Source of the DNA: Hymenobacter sp. YC55
Lineage (GTDB): Bacteria; Bacteroidota; Bacteroidia; Cytophagales; Hymenobacteraceae
DNA: 64,000 nt
Assembly: GCF_029433095.1 (NCBI RefSeq)
Contig: NZ_JARNTX010000004.1
Location: forward strand, 434,001-498,000
Direction: 5' to 3'
Shown: positions 17,290 through 25,490 of the stretch, piece by piece
Numbering within the stretch: position 1 is the first letter of the stretch
How the letters are laid out: the number at the start of each line of letters is the position of its first letter
Notes under the pieces: model-generated
Database searches by the model: none
What the model was told of the DNA's origin: nothing
The model's input: the letters and a program-made list of their open reading frames with translations, nothing else
Made by a program: the position numbers and the translations under genes

Positions 17290-18120
17290 TTATTCGTAGC
17301 GGAAAGTAATAGGCATTGTGTACCGCACGGATACAGCATGCTTATTTTGCTGGCCTGGTTTCCAGGCGGGCATATTTTTTACCACGCGTGCGGCTTCCTC
17401 ATCAGTACCGTACCCCAAGCCTTTCAGCACCTGTACATCTGCAACGGAGCCGTCAGCCATTACAGTGAAAGAAATATACACCTTCCCTTCTATGTTATTG
17501 CGCAAAGCCAAGGAGGGGTACCGCAGGTTCTTTTGCATATAGCGTTGTAGAGCCTCTTGGCCTCCCAAAAACTCAGGCATTACTTCTGCTGTCAGGAAGA
17601 TGGTAGGAGCTGGGGGAGCCTTCGTCGTACTCCCAGCTGTGTCATTACCAACCGGACCAGCAGTTGTCGAGGTTCCGCCTTCATTGCCAATCACTCCAGG
17701 ATCGGCATCAATATTAAGTTCAGGTGTTGTTACTGTGGGCTCAACAGGTTTAACATCAGGTTTTACAAGTTTGTCATCTACCACTTTGGGTGCAGTAGCA
17801 GCTGGTGGACGAACAATAGGGGCTACAGGCTTCACTCGACCTCCTGCTGGTTCTGGTTTAGCAATAGTAGGGGGGGGTAATATGTCAATGATTTGAGTTA
17901 GATCAGGTGTAGGAGCTACTGCTTCTACAAGCGTAGGAAACATCCACTCCTTTATCAATGGCGAAGCTACCAACAGCAAAGTCAGTGAAATAGCAATAGC
18001 TAATGCTCTGGCTAGGTGGCGCTCATACAGTTGGCGGAGCACATAGGCTCCGTACAATTTGTTTCGTCCCTCAAAGACAATGTCATTGAGTGTTGCGGTG
18101 CTTAGGTTGGGCATGGTCAT
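17290..18120 (-). CDS. Energy transducer TonB, distal copy
   Basis: A TonB-type protein of 276 residues that passes energy from the ExbB/ExbD motor to outer-membrane receptors. The N-terminus has the Bacteroidota signature LNDIVFEGRNKLYGAYVLRQ at about residues 10-29. A membrane helix lies at about 38-56. A Pro/Val/Thr-rich spacer spans about 75-180. The TonB C-terminal domain covers residues about 185-276 (VMPEFLGGQEALQRYM, NIEGKVYISFTVMADGSV, WKPGQQNKHAVSVRYTMPI). It is a paralogue of the adjacent tonB (18470-19297) with a shorter proline region. It lies outside the exb operon, separated by a strong terminator and 349 bases, so it probably has its own promoter. Confidence 0.9.
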   Translation of the reverse strand: MTMPNLSTATLNDIVFEGRNKLYGAYVLRQLYERHLARALAIAISLTLLLVASPLIKEWMFPTLVEAVAPTPDLTQIIDILPPPTIAKPEPAGGRVKPVAPIVRPPAATAPKVVDDKLVKPDVKPVEPTVTTPELNIDADPGVIGNEGGTSTTAGPVGNDTAGSTTKAPPAPTIFLTAEVMPEFLGGQEALQRYMQKNLRYPSLALRNNIEGKVYISFTVMADGSVADVQVLKGLGYGTDEEAARVVKNMPAWKPGQQNKHAVSVRYTMPITFRYE

Positions 18121-18469
18121 CAGATATATAGGTTAAGGTGAAAGGATACATGTTTCGTACTACCCAAACCTGGCTATCTCTACTCAACCCGCATGCACTA
18201 CCGCCTGGCTTTCAAATCTCTAACGATGCTATTATTAAGTATAGTATGCATGCAGTTAAATATTTTTATAACAGTTTTTAACCCATTTAGAGCTGACGAA
18301 GCATTCCTACCGCGAGGTATTGTCTTCTGCTAATAGGTAGAAACAAATGAGATTTAATAACGCAGTCAGTTTCGTGCTTAACAGAATAGCACAAATAAAA
18401 ACCCGCTTCCAGCCAAAGCTGAAAGCGGGTTTTTATTTGTGCACCAGATTTAACTGATAGCTTCAGAAC
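18121..18469. other. Spacer between the two tonB genes
   Basis: No coding region is seen. It contains the terminator of the upstream tonB (18389-18442), an AT-rich stretch around 18230-18290, and presumably the promoter of the distal tonB. A one-mismatch -7 element, CAGGTTTG, reads on the minus strand near 18165-18172. Confidence 0.5.
18389..18442 (-). terminator. Terminator of the exbB-exbD-exbD-tonB operon
   Basis: A 25-bp stem (18389-18413 with 18418-18442, one mismatch) and a 4-base loop. It includes a run of five T on the minus-strand transcript and lies 28 bases after the tonB stop. Confidence 0.85.
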
Positions 18470-19297
18470 TTACTTGATAGCGAAAGTTACAGGCACAGTG
18501 TAGGATACACTTACAGCCCGACCGTTTTGCTTACCAGGAGAGAACTTAGGAAGCTTTTTAACCGAAGCAACTGCCGATTCGTCGCAGCCACCGCCAATGC
18601 CTTTCTGAACTTTTACATCTGTCACTGCACCGTCTGGGCCTACTACGAACGAGATGAAGACTTTGCCTTCAATCTGGTTGCGAAGAGCCAGGGCTGGGTA
18701 AGTAGCGCCTTTCTGGATGGCGGCTAGCAAAGCTTCTTGTCCACCAGGGAATACGGGCATCTGCTCCACGTACTGATAAACCTTCTGCTCTACTACTTCT
18801 TCTACCACCTTGTTGCCTTCACCTTCCAAACCGTTTAGGTCCATCGGGTTGTCGGTATTGCCTTCCACAGTTTTGGCGGCTACCACTTTATCCTCCAGTT
18901 CCTTTTGATCTGGAATCTCTTCTACCTTCTTTACTTCCTCATCCTTCTTTACGACGGGAGGAGTGAATTTGATAGTAGAGAGTTTCGGCGGTGGTGGTGG
19001 CGGCGCCTCAGGTGGCGGCGGTGGTGGTGGTGGTTTGGTTTCGTCCAATGGAGGGGCATCCATCAGAACGTTTTCCTTCAGCATCTTGTCGTCTTCAACT
19101 ACTGTTTCGTCTTTGAACAACCGCGCAATCAGCGGGAAGCTCACTAACAGGGCGAAAACGGCAATAGCGATGAGAAGGGCGCGCGTGACGTGCTTGGAGT
19201 ACAAGCGCCGCAACACATAGGCTCCGTAGGCTTTGTTACGGCCTTCGAAAACGATATCGTTGAGGCTAGCCCGCGCTATTTGGGTGTTATCCATCAT
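18470..19297 (-). CDS. tonB: Energy transducer TonB, operon copy
   Basis: A TonB protein of 275 residues. The N-terminal signature SLNDIVFEGRNKAYGAYVLR is followed by a membrane helix at about residues 37-56. A spacer with two long proline runs (around residues 85-105) and acidic/Lys-rich stretches leads to the conserved C-terminal domain (MPVFPGGQEALLAAIQKGAT, IEGKVFISFVVGPDGAV, FSPGKQNGRAVSVSYTVPV). The start overlaps the stop of exbD by 4 bases, so the genes are translationally coupled. It is the last gene of the operon and is followed by a strong terminator. Partner receptors are not in the window. Confidence 0.93.
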   Translation of the reverse strand: MMDNTQIARASLNDIVFEGRNKAYGAYVLRRLYSKHVTRALLIAIAVFALLVSFPLIARLFKDETVVEDDKMLKENVLMDAPPLDETKPPPPPPPPEAPPPPPPKLSTIKFTPPVVKKDEEVKKVEEIPDQKELEDKVVAAKTVEGNTDNPMDLNGLEGEGNKVVEEVVEQKVYQYVEQMPVFPGGQEALLAAIQKGATYPALALRNQIEGKVFISFVVGPDGAVTDVKVQKGIGGGCDESAVASVKKLPKFSPGKQNGRAVSVSYTVPVTFAIK

Positions 19298-19818
19298 AGC
19301 CCAGAAGTTTTAATTAAGTCTAAATCTGCTTTTGAGGCAGGCACTAAGGCGTATTTAGTCTGATTGGTGATATTCATCTCATCCAAGATGTCCACCATAT
19401 TCTTGTACTTCGACTTTTCATCCGGCTTAATCAGAATCACCGTTTTGGGGTTCTGCCGCTGCCGTGCTAGCAAGACTTTACGAATGCCATCAGCCGAATA
19501 ATTGGAAAGCTTTAGTTCAGGCTTTACGTCGTTATCCAGCAAGCCTTCATAATAGTACAGCTTGTCGTTCTCACTCATTACAATAGTGAAAGCGTCGGAA
19601 GCTTTCAATACTGTCTGCTCATCAGGATTCTTTTCTTTTACCGGCAGTGTGAGCTGCATCACATTCGGCTTGTTGAACGAAGCCGTCAGGATGAAAAAGG
19701 TTAAAAGCAAGAATGCCAAGTCCACCATGGGTGTCATGTCGATACGAGTCGACATTTTTTTGGCCCGCTTCTTTCCTCCTTTTCCACCCCCGCCGGAGTT
19801 CTGTTGTATTTCTGCCAT
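19294..19818 (-). CDS. exbD: ExbD/TolR family biopolymer transport protein, second copy
   Basis: A 174-residue inner-membrane protein with a short cytoplasmic Gly/Lys-rich N-terminus, one membrane helix at about residues 30-50 (RIDMTPMVDLAFLLLTFFIL) and a periplasmic domain. The conserved motor Asp is in the MVDLAFLLLTFF motif. With ExbB it forms the proton-driven motor that powers TonB. It starts 14 bases after the other exbD and overlaps tonB by 4 bases. Two exbD genes in one operon is the rule in Bacteroidota. Confidence 0.92.
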   Translation of the reverse strand: MAEIQQNSGGGGKGGKKRAKKMSTRIDMTPMVDLAFLLLTFFILTASFNKPNVMQLTLPVKEKNPDEQTVLKASDAFTIVMSENDKLYYYEGLLDNDVKPELKLSNYSADGIRKVLLARQRQNPKTVILIKPDEKSKYKNMVDILDEMNITNQTKYALVPASKADLDLIKTSGL

Positions 19819-19832
19819 GGCTTAAGCGAGGA

Positions 19833-20456
19833 TTAGCGTGACACCACCGGCTTGTTCTCCAAGTCAGTGATAAGATTAAAACGGTTGATGTTCTTATCCT
19901 GTAACATCTTAGTCACTTTTATCACTGTTGCTACATCAGCGTCATTGTCGCCTTTGATAGCAATGAACGTTGGCTTACCAATAGCTTCTTGGTTAGCTTT
20001 CCGTGCCTCCATCACCCAATCAATTAACTGATTGTTGAGTGAATCAGCTGGGATACCAGTCTGGGTAACCTTTTTACGCTGCTCGGTGCTCATGCTAAGC
20101 AGAGAGCCTAGCTGTTGCACTGGTACACCAAAAGAATTCAGGTTGCCGAAGTTCTTCTTCTGCCGCTCGTTGAAAGAGACACCGTACTTAGCAGCGATTT
20201 TGTCGAGCAACAAGCCTTTTGCTTTGTCACTTTCGAAACCGAAAAAAACACGCTTGTCTTTGTCAACCAGCAAACGGATGATGTTGCTTTCTGGCAGTTT
20301 GATGTCCGAGGTAGAAGAGGGGGTATCAACTACCACCACTTCCTCGGCAGCAAACTTGGTGGTGAGCATGAAAAACGTCACCAGCAGGAAGGCCAAATCC
20401 ACCATTGGAGTCATGTCCAGCGAAGGATTGGTTCTATGGGGCTTTACTTTAGGCAT
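19833..20456 (-). CDS. exbD: ExbD/TolR family biopolymer transport protein, first copy
   Basis: A 207-residue ExbD homologue with a basic N-terminus and a membrane helix at about residues 12-32 (LDMTPMVDLAFLLVTFFML), including the conserved Asp. The periplasmic domain of about 170 residues is longer than in the neighbouring copy, with an extra region around residues 85-140 (QLGSLLSMSTEQRKKVTQ). Two divergent ExbD copies may form mixed dimers in the motor; this is an inference. It sits between exbB and the second exbD in a single operon. Confidence 0.92.
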   Translation of the reverse strand: MPKVKPHRTNPSLDMTPMVDLAFLLVTFFMLTTKFAAEEVVVVDTPSSTSDIKLPESNIIRLLVDKDKRVFFGFESDKAKGLLLDKIAAKYGVSFNERQKKNFGNLNSFGVPVQQLGSLLSMSTEQRKKVTQTGIPADSLNNQLIDWVMEARKANQEAIGKPTFIAIKGDNDADVATVIKVTKMLQDKNINRFNLITDLENKPVVSR

Positions 20457-20521
20457 GTGCTGGATAGTTTAAGAATATTCAGAAAACGAAACTCGAAGCT
20501 TCTTATTGCGTGAACCGCAAC

Positions 20522-21394
20522 TTAGGCCGTGTAAGTTTCCTTTTCGCCGTGCTGCGAGGCGAAAGTCTGAATAATGCTGAAGCCAGCTTCGTCGATGCTG
20601 TAGGTCAGCTCGTCAATTTTGCTGGTGAAGAAGTTGTAGGCGATGATAGCCAGAGCCGAACCGGCAATACCGATAGCCGTGTTGATCAGAGCTTCCGAGA
20701 TACCTTCTGCCAGTGCTACAGCGTCAGGGCTACCAGCTTGTGCAAGTGCCGAGAAGGCCTTGATCATACCGAATACAGTACCGAGCAGACCTACCAGCGT
20801 AGATACCGAGGCGATAGTCGAGATGATAACCAGGTTCTTTTCCAGCATAGGCAGTTCCAGAGCAGTCGATTCTTCGATTTCTTTCTGGATAGCCAACACT
20901 TTTTGGTCTTTGTCTAGGCCACGCTCACGAGCCATTTCCTGGTACTTCAGCAAGCCCGACTTCACTACGTTAGCTACTGAACCTTTCTGCTGGTCGCAGG
21001 TAGCAATAGCGCCCGTGATGTCGTTCACGTTCAGCTTCTGACGGATGTTGCGCACGAAGCTTTCGATGCTTTTGCTGCCTTTAGCCTTGCTGATGGTCAA
21101 GAAACGCTCGATCGAGAACGTAATTACCAACAGGAAGAGCGACATCAGAATAGGTACGATAGGGCCGCCTTTGTATACAATGCCCAGGTAGTTGCCGGGC
21201 AGTGCAGCGTTAGCATTATTACCACCTACGAAGTTGCCTCCGTTGCCCAATACAAAAATGTAGATGACGATGCTAACAATGATTGCCAGCGGAATAACGA
21301 TGGCGGCAAACGCGGAACCGCCTTTAGCCTCACCTGGTGCGGCGGCAGGAGCGGCAGGCCGCACGTTCTTGTTTGTGGCATTCTTTTGTTCCAT
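20522..21394 (-). CDS. exbB: MotA/TolQ/ExbB proton channel protein
   Basis: The channel subunit of the TonB motor, 290 residues. After an Ala/Pro/Lys-rich N-terminus there is a first helix at about 28-50, a second at about 73-95 (PIVPILMSLFLLVITFSIER), a cytoplasmic region, and two helices at about 178-225 and 230-255. The diagnostic segment TVFGMIKAFSALAQAG near residue 205 and the LINTAIGIAGSALAIIAYNFF helix are intact. It is the first gene of the exbB-exbD-exbD-tonB operon. A strong promoter reads 178 bases upstream, leaving a long leader. Confidence 0.93.
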   Translation of the reverse strand: MEQKNATNKNVRPAAPAAAPGEAKGGSAFAAIVIPLAIIVSIVIYIFVLGNGGNFVGGNNANAALPGNYLGIVYKGGPIVPILMSLFLLVITFSIERFLTISKAKGSKSIESFVRNIRQKLNVNDITGAIATCDQQKGSVANVVKSGLLKYQEMARERGLDKDQKVLAIQKEIEESTALELPMLEKNLVIISTIASVSTLVGLLGTVFGMIKAFSALAQAGSPDAVALAEGISEALINTAIGIAGSALAIIAYNFFTSKIDELTYSIDEAGFSIIQTFASQHGEKETYTA

Positions 21395-21571
21395 TGTTCC
21401 GGAGTGTTAAGGGAGTTGGTGGTGAAAGGTAAACTGGTGTTGAAAGGGGTAAATGAACGAAAGGAAGACGTTAAGACGGCAGCGGCCCCGCTCACCTGCA
21501 TGTTATGCAAAAAGCATTAAACATGGGTCTAATTGTGTGCGGAGCCCCTCCATGAATCAGTCGATCCTTGG

Positions 21572-21603
21572 CAAACCTAAGTAAAAACCTCAGTGCCGCC
21601 AAA
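21572..21603 (-). promoter_or_regulatory. Promoter of the exbB operon
   Basis: On the minus strand the -33 element TTTG is at 21603-21600 and the -7 element TAGGTTTG at 21579-21572, with a 20-base spacing, an exact fit to the Bacteroidota consensus. The resulting leader before exbB would be about 170 bases. Confidence 0.75.
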
Positions 21604-21651
21604 TGAAATCAGGGTTTAAACGCTCTAAAACCAATCAAGACTTAAAAAAAG

Positions 21652-22491
21652 CTACTTTTTGTTCGCCGGTGAAGTAGAAATCAAGTTAGATTTTTTTGCC
21701 TGTTCCCAATATACATCCATCTGGGCTAAACTCAGATCTTGAAGTTGGTGCCCATCCCGGGCAGCCTCTGACTCAAGGTATTGGAATCTATAAATAAATT
21801 TTTGATTGGTGCGTTCGAGGGCTTCTTCAGGGTTGATGCCAGCATGGCGGGCAAAGTTGATGAGCGAAAATAATAAGTCGCCAAATTCAGCGGTTGCCCG
21901 CTCCTGATTGATTGAAGATGGATCGGTATGAGCGAATTCAGCTTCAAACTCTCCTAGTTCCTCTTGCACTTTGTTCCAGACTTGATCAGATTTTTCCCAA
22001 TCAAATCCAGCACCACGGGCTTTCTCTTGAATGCGCATGGCTTTCACGAGAGCGGGTAGCGAAGTAGGTACGCCGCCAAGTACTGACGTGTTGCCTTTTT
22101 CCTTGAGTTTTAATTGTTCCCAATTACGCTTTACATCTTCCTCGGTATCAGCCTGCGCGTCGCCGTAGATATGAGGATGGCGGAAGATCAGCTTTTCGCA
22201 CTGCGCGTTTAGCACGTCTGCCACATCAAAATGGCCAGTTTCCGAGGCAATCTTGGCGTAGAAAACTAAATGCAAGAACACGTCGCCGAGTTCTTTTTTT
22301 ATATCGTTTAGGTCGTCGCGGATGATGGCATCGCTCAACTCGTAGGTTTCCTCGATAGTAAGGTGGCGCAACGTCTGTAGCGTTTGTTTGCGGTCCCAAG
22401 GGCACTCAGCGCGCAAGCGCTCCAGGACGTCGAGCAAGCGGCCAAAAGCGGCTAACTGAGCCGGGCGGCGGTCGGGGGAGTTATATTCCAT
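21652..22491 (-). CDS. mazG: Nucleoside triphosphate pyrophosphohydrolase MazG
   Basis: A cytosolic enzyme of 279 residues that hydrolyses NTPs to NMP and pyrophosphate, a house-cleaning role. There are two MazG repeats. The first, at about residues 15-110, has ECPWDRKQTLQTLRHLTIEE and metal-binding EETYELSDAI. The second, at about 150-245, has FDWEKSDQVWNKVQEELGEF and AEFGDLLFSLINFARH. The length is normal. A perfect -7 element lies only 6 bases upstream of the ATG, so the mRNA may be leaderless or nearly so. It is divergent from glmM. Confidence 0.93.
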   Translation of the reverse strand: MEYNSPDRRPAQLAAFGRLLDVLERLRAECPWDRKQTLQTLRHLTIEETYELSDAIIRDDLNDIKKELGDVFLHLVFYAKIASETGHFDVADVLNAQCEKLIFRHPHIYGDAQADTEEDVKRNWEQLKLKEKGNTSVLGGVPTSLPALVKAMRIQEKARGAGFDWEKSDQVWNKVQEELGEFEAEFAHTDPSSINQERATAEFGDLLFSLINFARHAGINPEEALERTNQKFIYRFQYLESEAARDGHQLQDLSLAQMDVYWEQAKKSNLISTSPANKK

Positions 22492-22496
22492 ATAAT

Positions 22497-22504
22497 CAAA
22501 GATA
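22497..22504 (-). promoter_or_regulatory. -7 element of mazG
   Basis: Read on the minus strand it is TATCTTTG, an exact TAnnTTTG match, ending 6 bases before the mazG ATG (22491-22489). Expected transcription start is at or very near the A of the start codon. Confidence 0.55.
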
Positions 22505-22624
22505 CAATTCTGCCTTGCATGGCGCTACATTGTTGTAGCAACCTGAATAGTGAATATGTAGCATTTAGCTCTGCATAGAAGCGGGATTAGTAGCTCTACG
22601 GTAGCGAAAGCAGGGGCGTTTGTC

Positions 22625-22632
22625 TACTTTTG
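22625..22632 (+). promoter_or_regulatory. -7 element of glmM
   Basis: TACTTTTG is an exact TAnnTTTG match 25 bases before the GTG start of glmM, giving a leader of about 20 bases. No clear -33 element is seen. Confidence 0.6.
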
Positions 22633-22657
22633 CGCACCTATTTTAAAGAATCAGCCT

Positions 22658-24046
22658 GTGGCACTCATAAAATCAATTTCGGGTATTCGAGGTACTATCG
22701 GGGGGGCAGCAGGCGAAGGCCTTACTCCCCTCGACGTGGTAAAATATGCTGCGGCCTTTGGAACGTGGGTACTCGACAAAACGCAGAACAACACCATCGT
22801 TATCGGGCGCGATGCTCGTATTTCGGGTGAGATGGTAAGCAAATTGGTAGCCGCCACTCTGCAGGGATTAGGTATCAATGTAATTGACTTAGGCCTGAGC
22901 ACGACGCCGACCGTGGAGATGGCTGTTCCTGCAAAAAGAGCCGGTGGAGGTATCATTCTGACAGCATCGCACAATCCCAAGCAGTGGAATGCGCTCAAAT
23001 TGCTGAACAGTGTGGGCGAATTTATTTCGGATGCCGATGGGCAGCAAGTGCTGGCACTCGGCGACAGTGAGGCTTTCACGTTTGCGCCCGTTATGAAACT
23101 CGGGCAGTATAGCATCGACGAAACTTTCTTGCAGGAACACATTGATGCCATTTTGCAACTGCCGCTGGTAGATGCCGAGGCCATCAAGGCGAAGAATTTT
23201 CGGGTAGTAGTTGATGCGGTAAATTCGACAGGAGGCGTTGCGGTGCCTATGCTGCTGAATGCGTTAGGCGTAGAAATTATCGAGAAATTATTCTGTGAAC
23301 CTACCGGTGATTTTGCGCACAACCCCGAGCCACTGCCGGAAAATCTGCGTGAAATTGCTAGGAAGATAGAGAAAGGCTCTTTTGACCTCGGTATTGTAGT
23401 GGACCCAGACGTGGACCGGTTGGCCTTGGTAAACGAGGACGGTACTATGTTCGGTGAGGAATATACGCTGGTAGCCGTGGCCGATTATGTGCTGCAGCAA
23501 AATGGTGGTGGCAATACGGTAAGCAACCTGAGCAGCACCCGTGCCCTGCGTGACGTAGCCGAAAAACACGGCGGTAGCTATGCTGCTGCTGCGGTAGGAG
23601 AGGTGAACGTGGTAAGTAAGATGAAAGAAACCAATGCCGTCATTGGGGGAGAAGGCAATGGGGGCATTATCTACCCCGAACTGCACTACGGCCGTGACTC
23701 TTTGGTTGGTATTGCATTGTTTCTGAGCCATCTGGCTAAGAGCGGCCTCACAATGACTCGCTTACGAGCTAGTTATCCTAACTACTATATCTCGAAAAAT
23801 AAGATCGAGCTAACGCCGGAAATCAACACCGATAAGGTGCTTGAACTGATGGAGAAGCGCTATGCTAAGCAGCCCGTCAATACCATCGATGGGGTAAAAA
23901 TCGAATTCGATAAGGAGTGGGTGCACTTACGCAAGTCGAACACTGAGCCTATTATTCGGATTTATGCTGAGTCGGAGTCCAATGCCACCGCCGACCATCT
24001 AGCAAATAAGATTATTGCCGACATAAAAGAAATTATCAATCAGTAA
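22658..24046 (+). CDS. glmM: Phosphoglucosamine mutase
   Basis: An alpha-D-phosphohexomutase of 462 residues, probably converting glucosamine-6-phosphate to glucosamine-1-phosphate for peptidoglycan and LPS. The four family signatures are present: the phosphoserine loop TASHNPKQWNAL (about residues 100-112), the metal loop DPDVDRLAL (about 249-257), the sugar-binding GGEGNGG (about 330) and the phosphate-binding end loop RKSNTEPIIRIYAES (about 427-441). It starts with GTG at 22658 (MALIKSISGIRGT, the normal family beginning). The phosphomannomutase/phosphoglucomutase alternatives of this superfamily cannot be fully excluded. Confidence 0.9.
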   Translation: MALIKSISGIRGTIGGAAGEGLTPLDVVKYAAAFGTWVLDKTQNNTIVIGRDARISGEMVSKLVAATLQGLGINVIDLGLSTTPTVEMAVPAKRAGGGIILTASHNPKQWNALKLLNSVGEFISDADGQQVLALGDSEAFTFAPVMKLGQYSIDETFLQEHIDAILQLPLVDAEAIKAKNFRVVVDAVNSTGGVAVPMLLNALGVEIIEKLFCEPTGDFAHNPEPLPENLREIARKIEKGSFDLGIVVDPDVDRLALVNEDGTMFGEEYTLVAVADYVLQQNGGGNTVSNLSSTRALRDVAEKHGGSYAAAAVGEVNVVSKMKETNAVIGGEGNGGIIYPELHYGRDSLVGIALFLSHLAKSGLTMTRLRASYPNYYISKNKIELTPEINTDKVLELMEKRYAKQPVNTIDGVKIEFDKEWVHLRKSNTEPIIRIYAESESNATADHLANKIIADIKEIINQ

Positions 24047-24141
24047 GGCAAAAGGCGGCTTCGATGCAGTGTTTGTACTGATTGAGACTGAATGTTGCGT
24101 GAATAGCAAAAACGCCCTTTTGTAAAATCTGGCTTTTCAAT

Positions 24142-24178
24142 AGGATTCCGGCTACCCCGCTGGAATCCTTTATTTTTG
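24142..24178 (+). promoter_or_regulatory. glmM terminator fused to the cysteine desulfurase promoter
   Basis: An 11-bp stem (24142-24152 with 24159-24169, one mismatch) is followed immediately by the T-rich TATTTTTG at 24171-24178, which is also an exact TAnnTTTG -7 element 38 bases before the ATG at 24216. The T tract of the terminator therefore doubles as the next gene's promoter element. Confidence 0.55.
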
Positions 24179-24215
24179 CAGTTAATACTCACTTTTCATC
24201 AAGCTGTTGAATCGC

Positions 24216-25358
24216 ATGACTGTGTATTTCGATAATGCCGCCACGACCCCTCTGGACCCTGAAGTGCTGGATGCCATGATCCCTTTTATGCGGGAGCATT
24301 TCGGTAATCCGAGCAGCATCCATGGTCACGGACGACAGGTACGCGCCGCTATTGAAAATGCCCGGAAGACCATTGCGCACCTCATCAATGCTGCCCCGGC
24401 CGAAATTAGCTTCACCTCGGGCGGTACAGAGGCCGACAACTACGCTGCCTTCGGCAGTGTTCGGGCACTTGATCTTACGCATGCTATTACGTCGCCGCTG
24501 GAGCACCATGCGGTGCTGCACACTTTGCAGGCTTTAGAGAAGTCCGGCGACATCAAGCTGAGCTACGTCCGGCACGACGAACAAGGTCGCTACGATTTGG
24601 CGCACCTAGAAGAGCTTTTGGCTACACACCCGCGCACGTTTGTAAGCTTGATGCATGCCAACAATGAAATTGGCAACCTGAACGATATTGAAGCCATTGG
24701 GGATATTTGCGCTCAGCACGATGCAGTATTCCATACCGATACCGTGCAGACCATGGGCCACTATCGGCATGATGTGCAGAAATTGAAAAATCATTTTCTG
24801 GTTGGTTCAGCGCACAAGTTTCACGGGCCAAAAGGAGTTGGTTTCCTATACCGCCGCTCGGGGCTACTGATTGATGCCTTAATTCATGGCGGTTCGCAAG
24901 AGCGGAACCAACGGGCGGGCACCGAAAATGTGTACGGGATTGTTGGTCTGGCCAAGGCGCTAGAAATTGCCTATCGGGACATGGCCGAGCATCAACAGCA
25001 CATTCAGGGCCTAAAAGACCAATTCATAGCTAAGCTACAGCGCGAGATTGAAGGGGTAGAATTTAACGGCACTTCAGCAGAAGCCGACCAGAGTTTATAC
25101 ACGGTGCTAAATGTTAGCTTGCCGCCTTCTGATATAAACGAGATGCTGCTCTTCAACCTGGACATCAACCGTGTTTCGGTATCGGGTGGTTCAGCGTGTA
25201 CTAGCGGAGCCAATGCGGGTTCTCACGTACTGACGGCTTTGGGGTGTGACCCAAACCGGGGTGCCATTCGCTTTTCTATGAGCAAGTACAATACCGCGGA
25301 AGAGGTGGACTACGCGGTAGAGCAGTTGGCAAAAATGTATCGTAAAGTACCTGCGTAA
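24216..25358 (+). CDS. Cysteine desulfurase (IscS/NifS type)
   Basis: A PLP enzyme of 380 residues that takes sulfur from cysteine for Fe-S clusters and thiolated molecules. Seen: the N-terminal YFDNAATTPLDPEVLD, the pocket sequence SLMHANNEIGN near residue 147, the PLP lysine in SAHKFHGPKGVGF (about residue 200), and the loop with the active cysteine SGGSACTSGAN (about 322-332), typical of IscS-type enzymes. The ATG at 24216 is used; a TTG 9 bases earlier is possible. Its promoter overlaps the glmM terminator. No isc or suf genes are adjacent. Confidence 0.92.
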   Translation: MTVYFDNAATTPLDPEVLDAMIPFMREHFGNPSSIHGHGRQVRAAIENARKTIAHLINAAPAEISFTSGGTEADNYAAFGSVRALDLTHAITSPLEHHAVLHTLQALEKSGDIKLSYVRHDEQGRYDLAHLEELLATHPRTFVSLMHANNEIGNLNDIEAIGDICAQHDAVFHTDTVQTMGHYRHDVQKLKNHFLVGSAHKFHGPKGVGFLYRRSGLLIDALIHGGSQERNQRAGTENVYGIVGLAKALEIAYRDMAEHQQHIQGLKDQFIAKLQREIEGVEFNGTSAEADQSLYTVLNVSLPPSDINEMLLFNLDINRVSVSGGSACTSGANAGSHVLTALGCDPNRGAIRFSMSKYNTAEEVDYAVEQLAKMYRKVPA

Positions 25359-25417
25359 AACAGGTAGCTATAGCCTTGGCCGAAAAGGCCAAATCCGGCA
25401 CTATCGATTCTAAAAGC

Positions 25418-25448
25418 AAGCCCTTAGCCTCCGGTAGGTTAAGGGCTT
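25418..25448. terminator. Bidirectional terminator between cysteine desulfurase and the DUF2157-like gene
   Basis: A 13-bp stem, 25418-25430 with 25436-25448, with one wobble pair and a 5-base loop. It lies between convergent genes. Confidence 0.7.
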
Positions 25449-25490
25449 CTATCGTTTCATAGCGTGTTGGCGAAGTGAAACAAACTAGGG

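Noticed and set aside
18979..19034. A tandem GGT/GGC-type repeat that could be mistaken for a CRISPR or satellite
   Set aside because: It is the proline-rich codon run of tonB and has no repeat-spacer structure.
18963..19220. A forward-strand reading frame rich in Gly over the tonB proline region
   Set aside because: It is the antisense of the Pro-rich tonB spacer; proline codons read backwards give glycine. It has no start context and no homology to any family.
22651..23322. A long minus-strand frame opposite glmM
   Set aside because: It lies entirely inside the glmM coding sequence, which has all family motifs in the plus frame. The minus product is Ser-rich without any recognisable domain.
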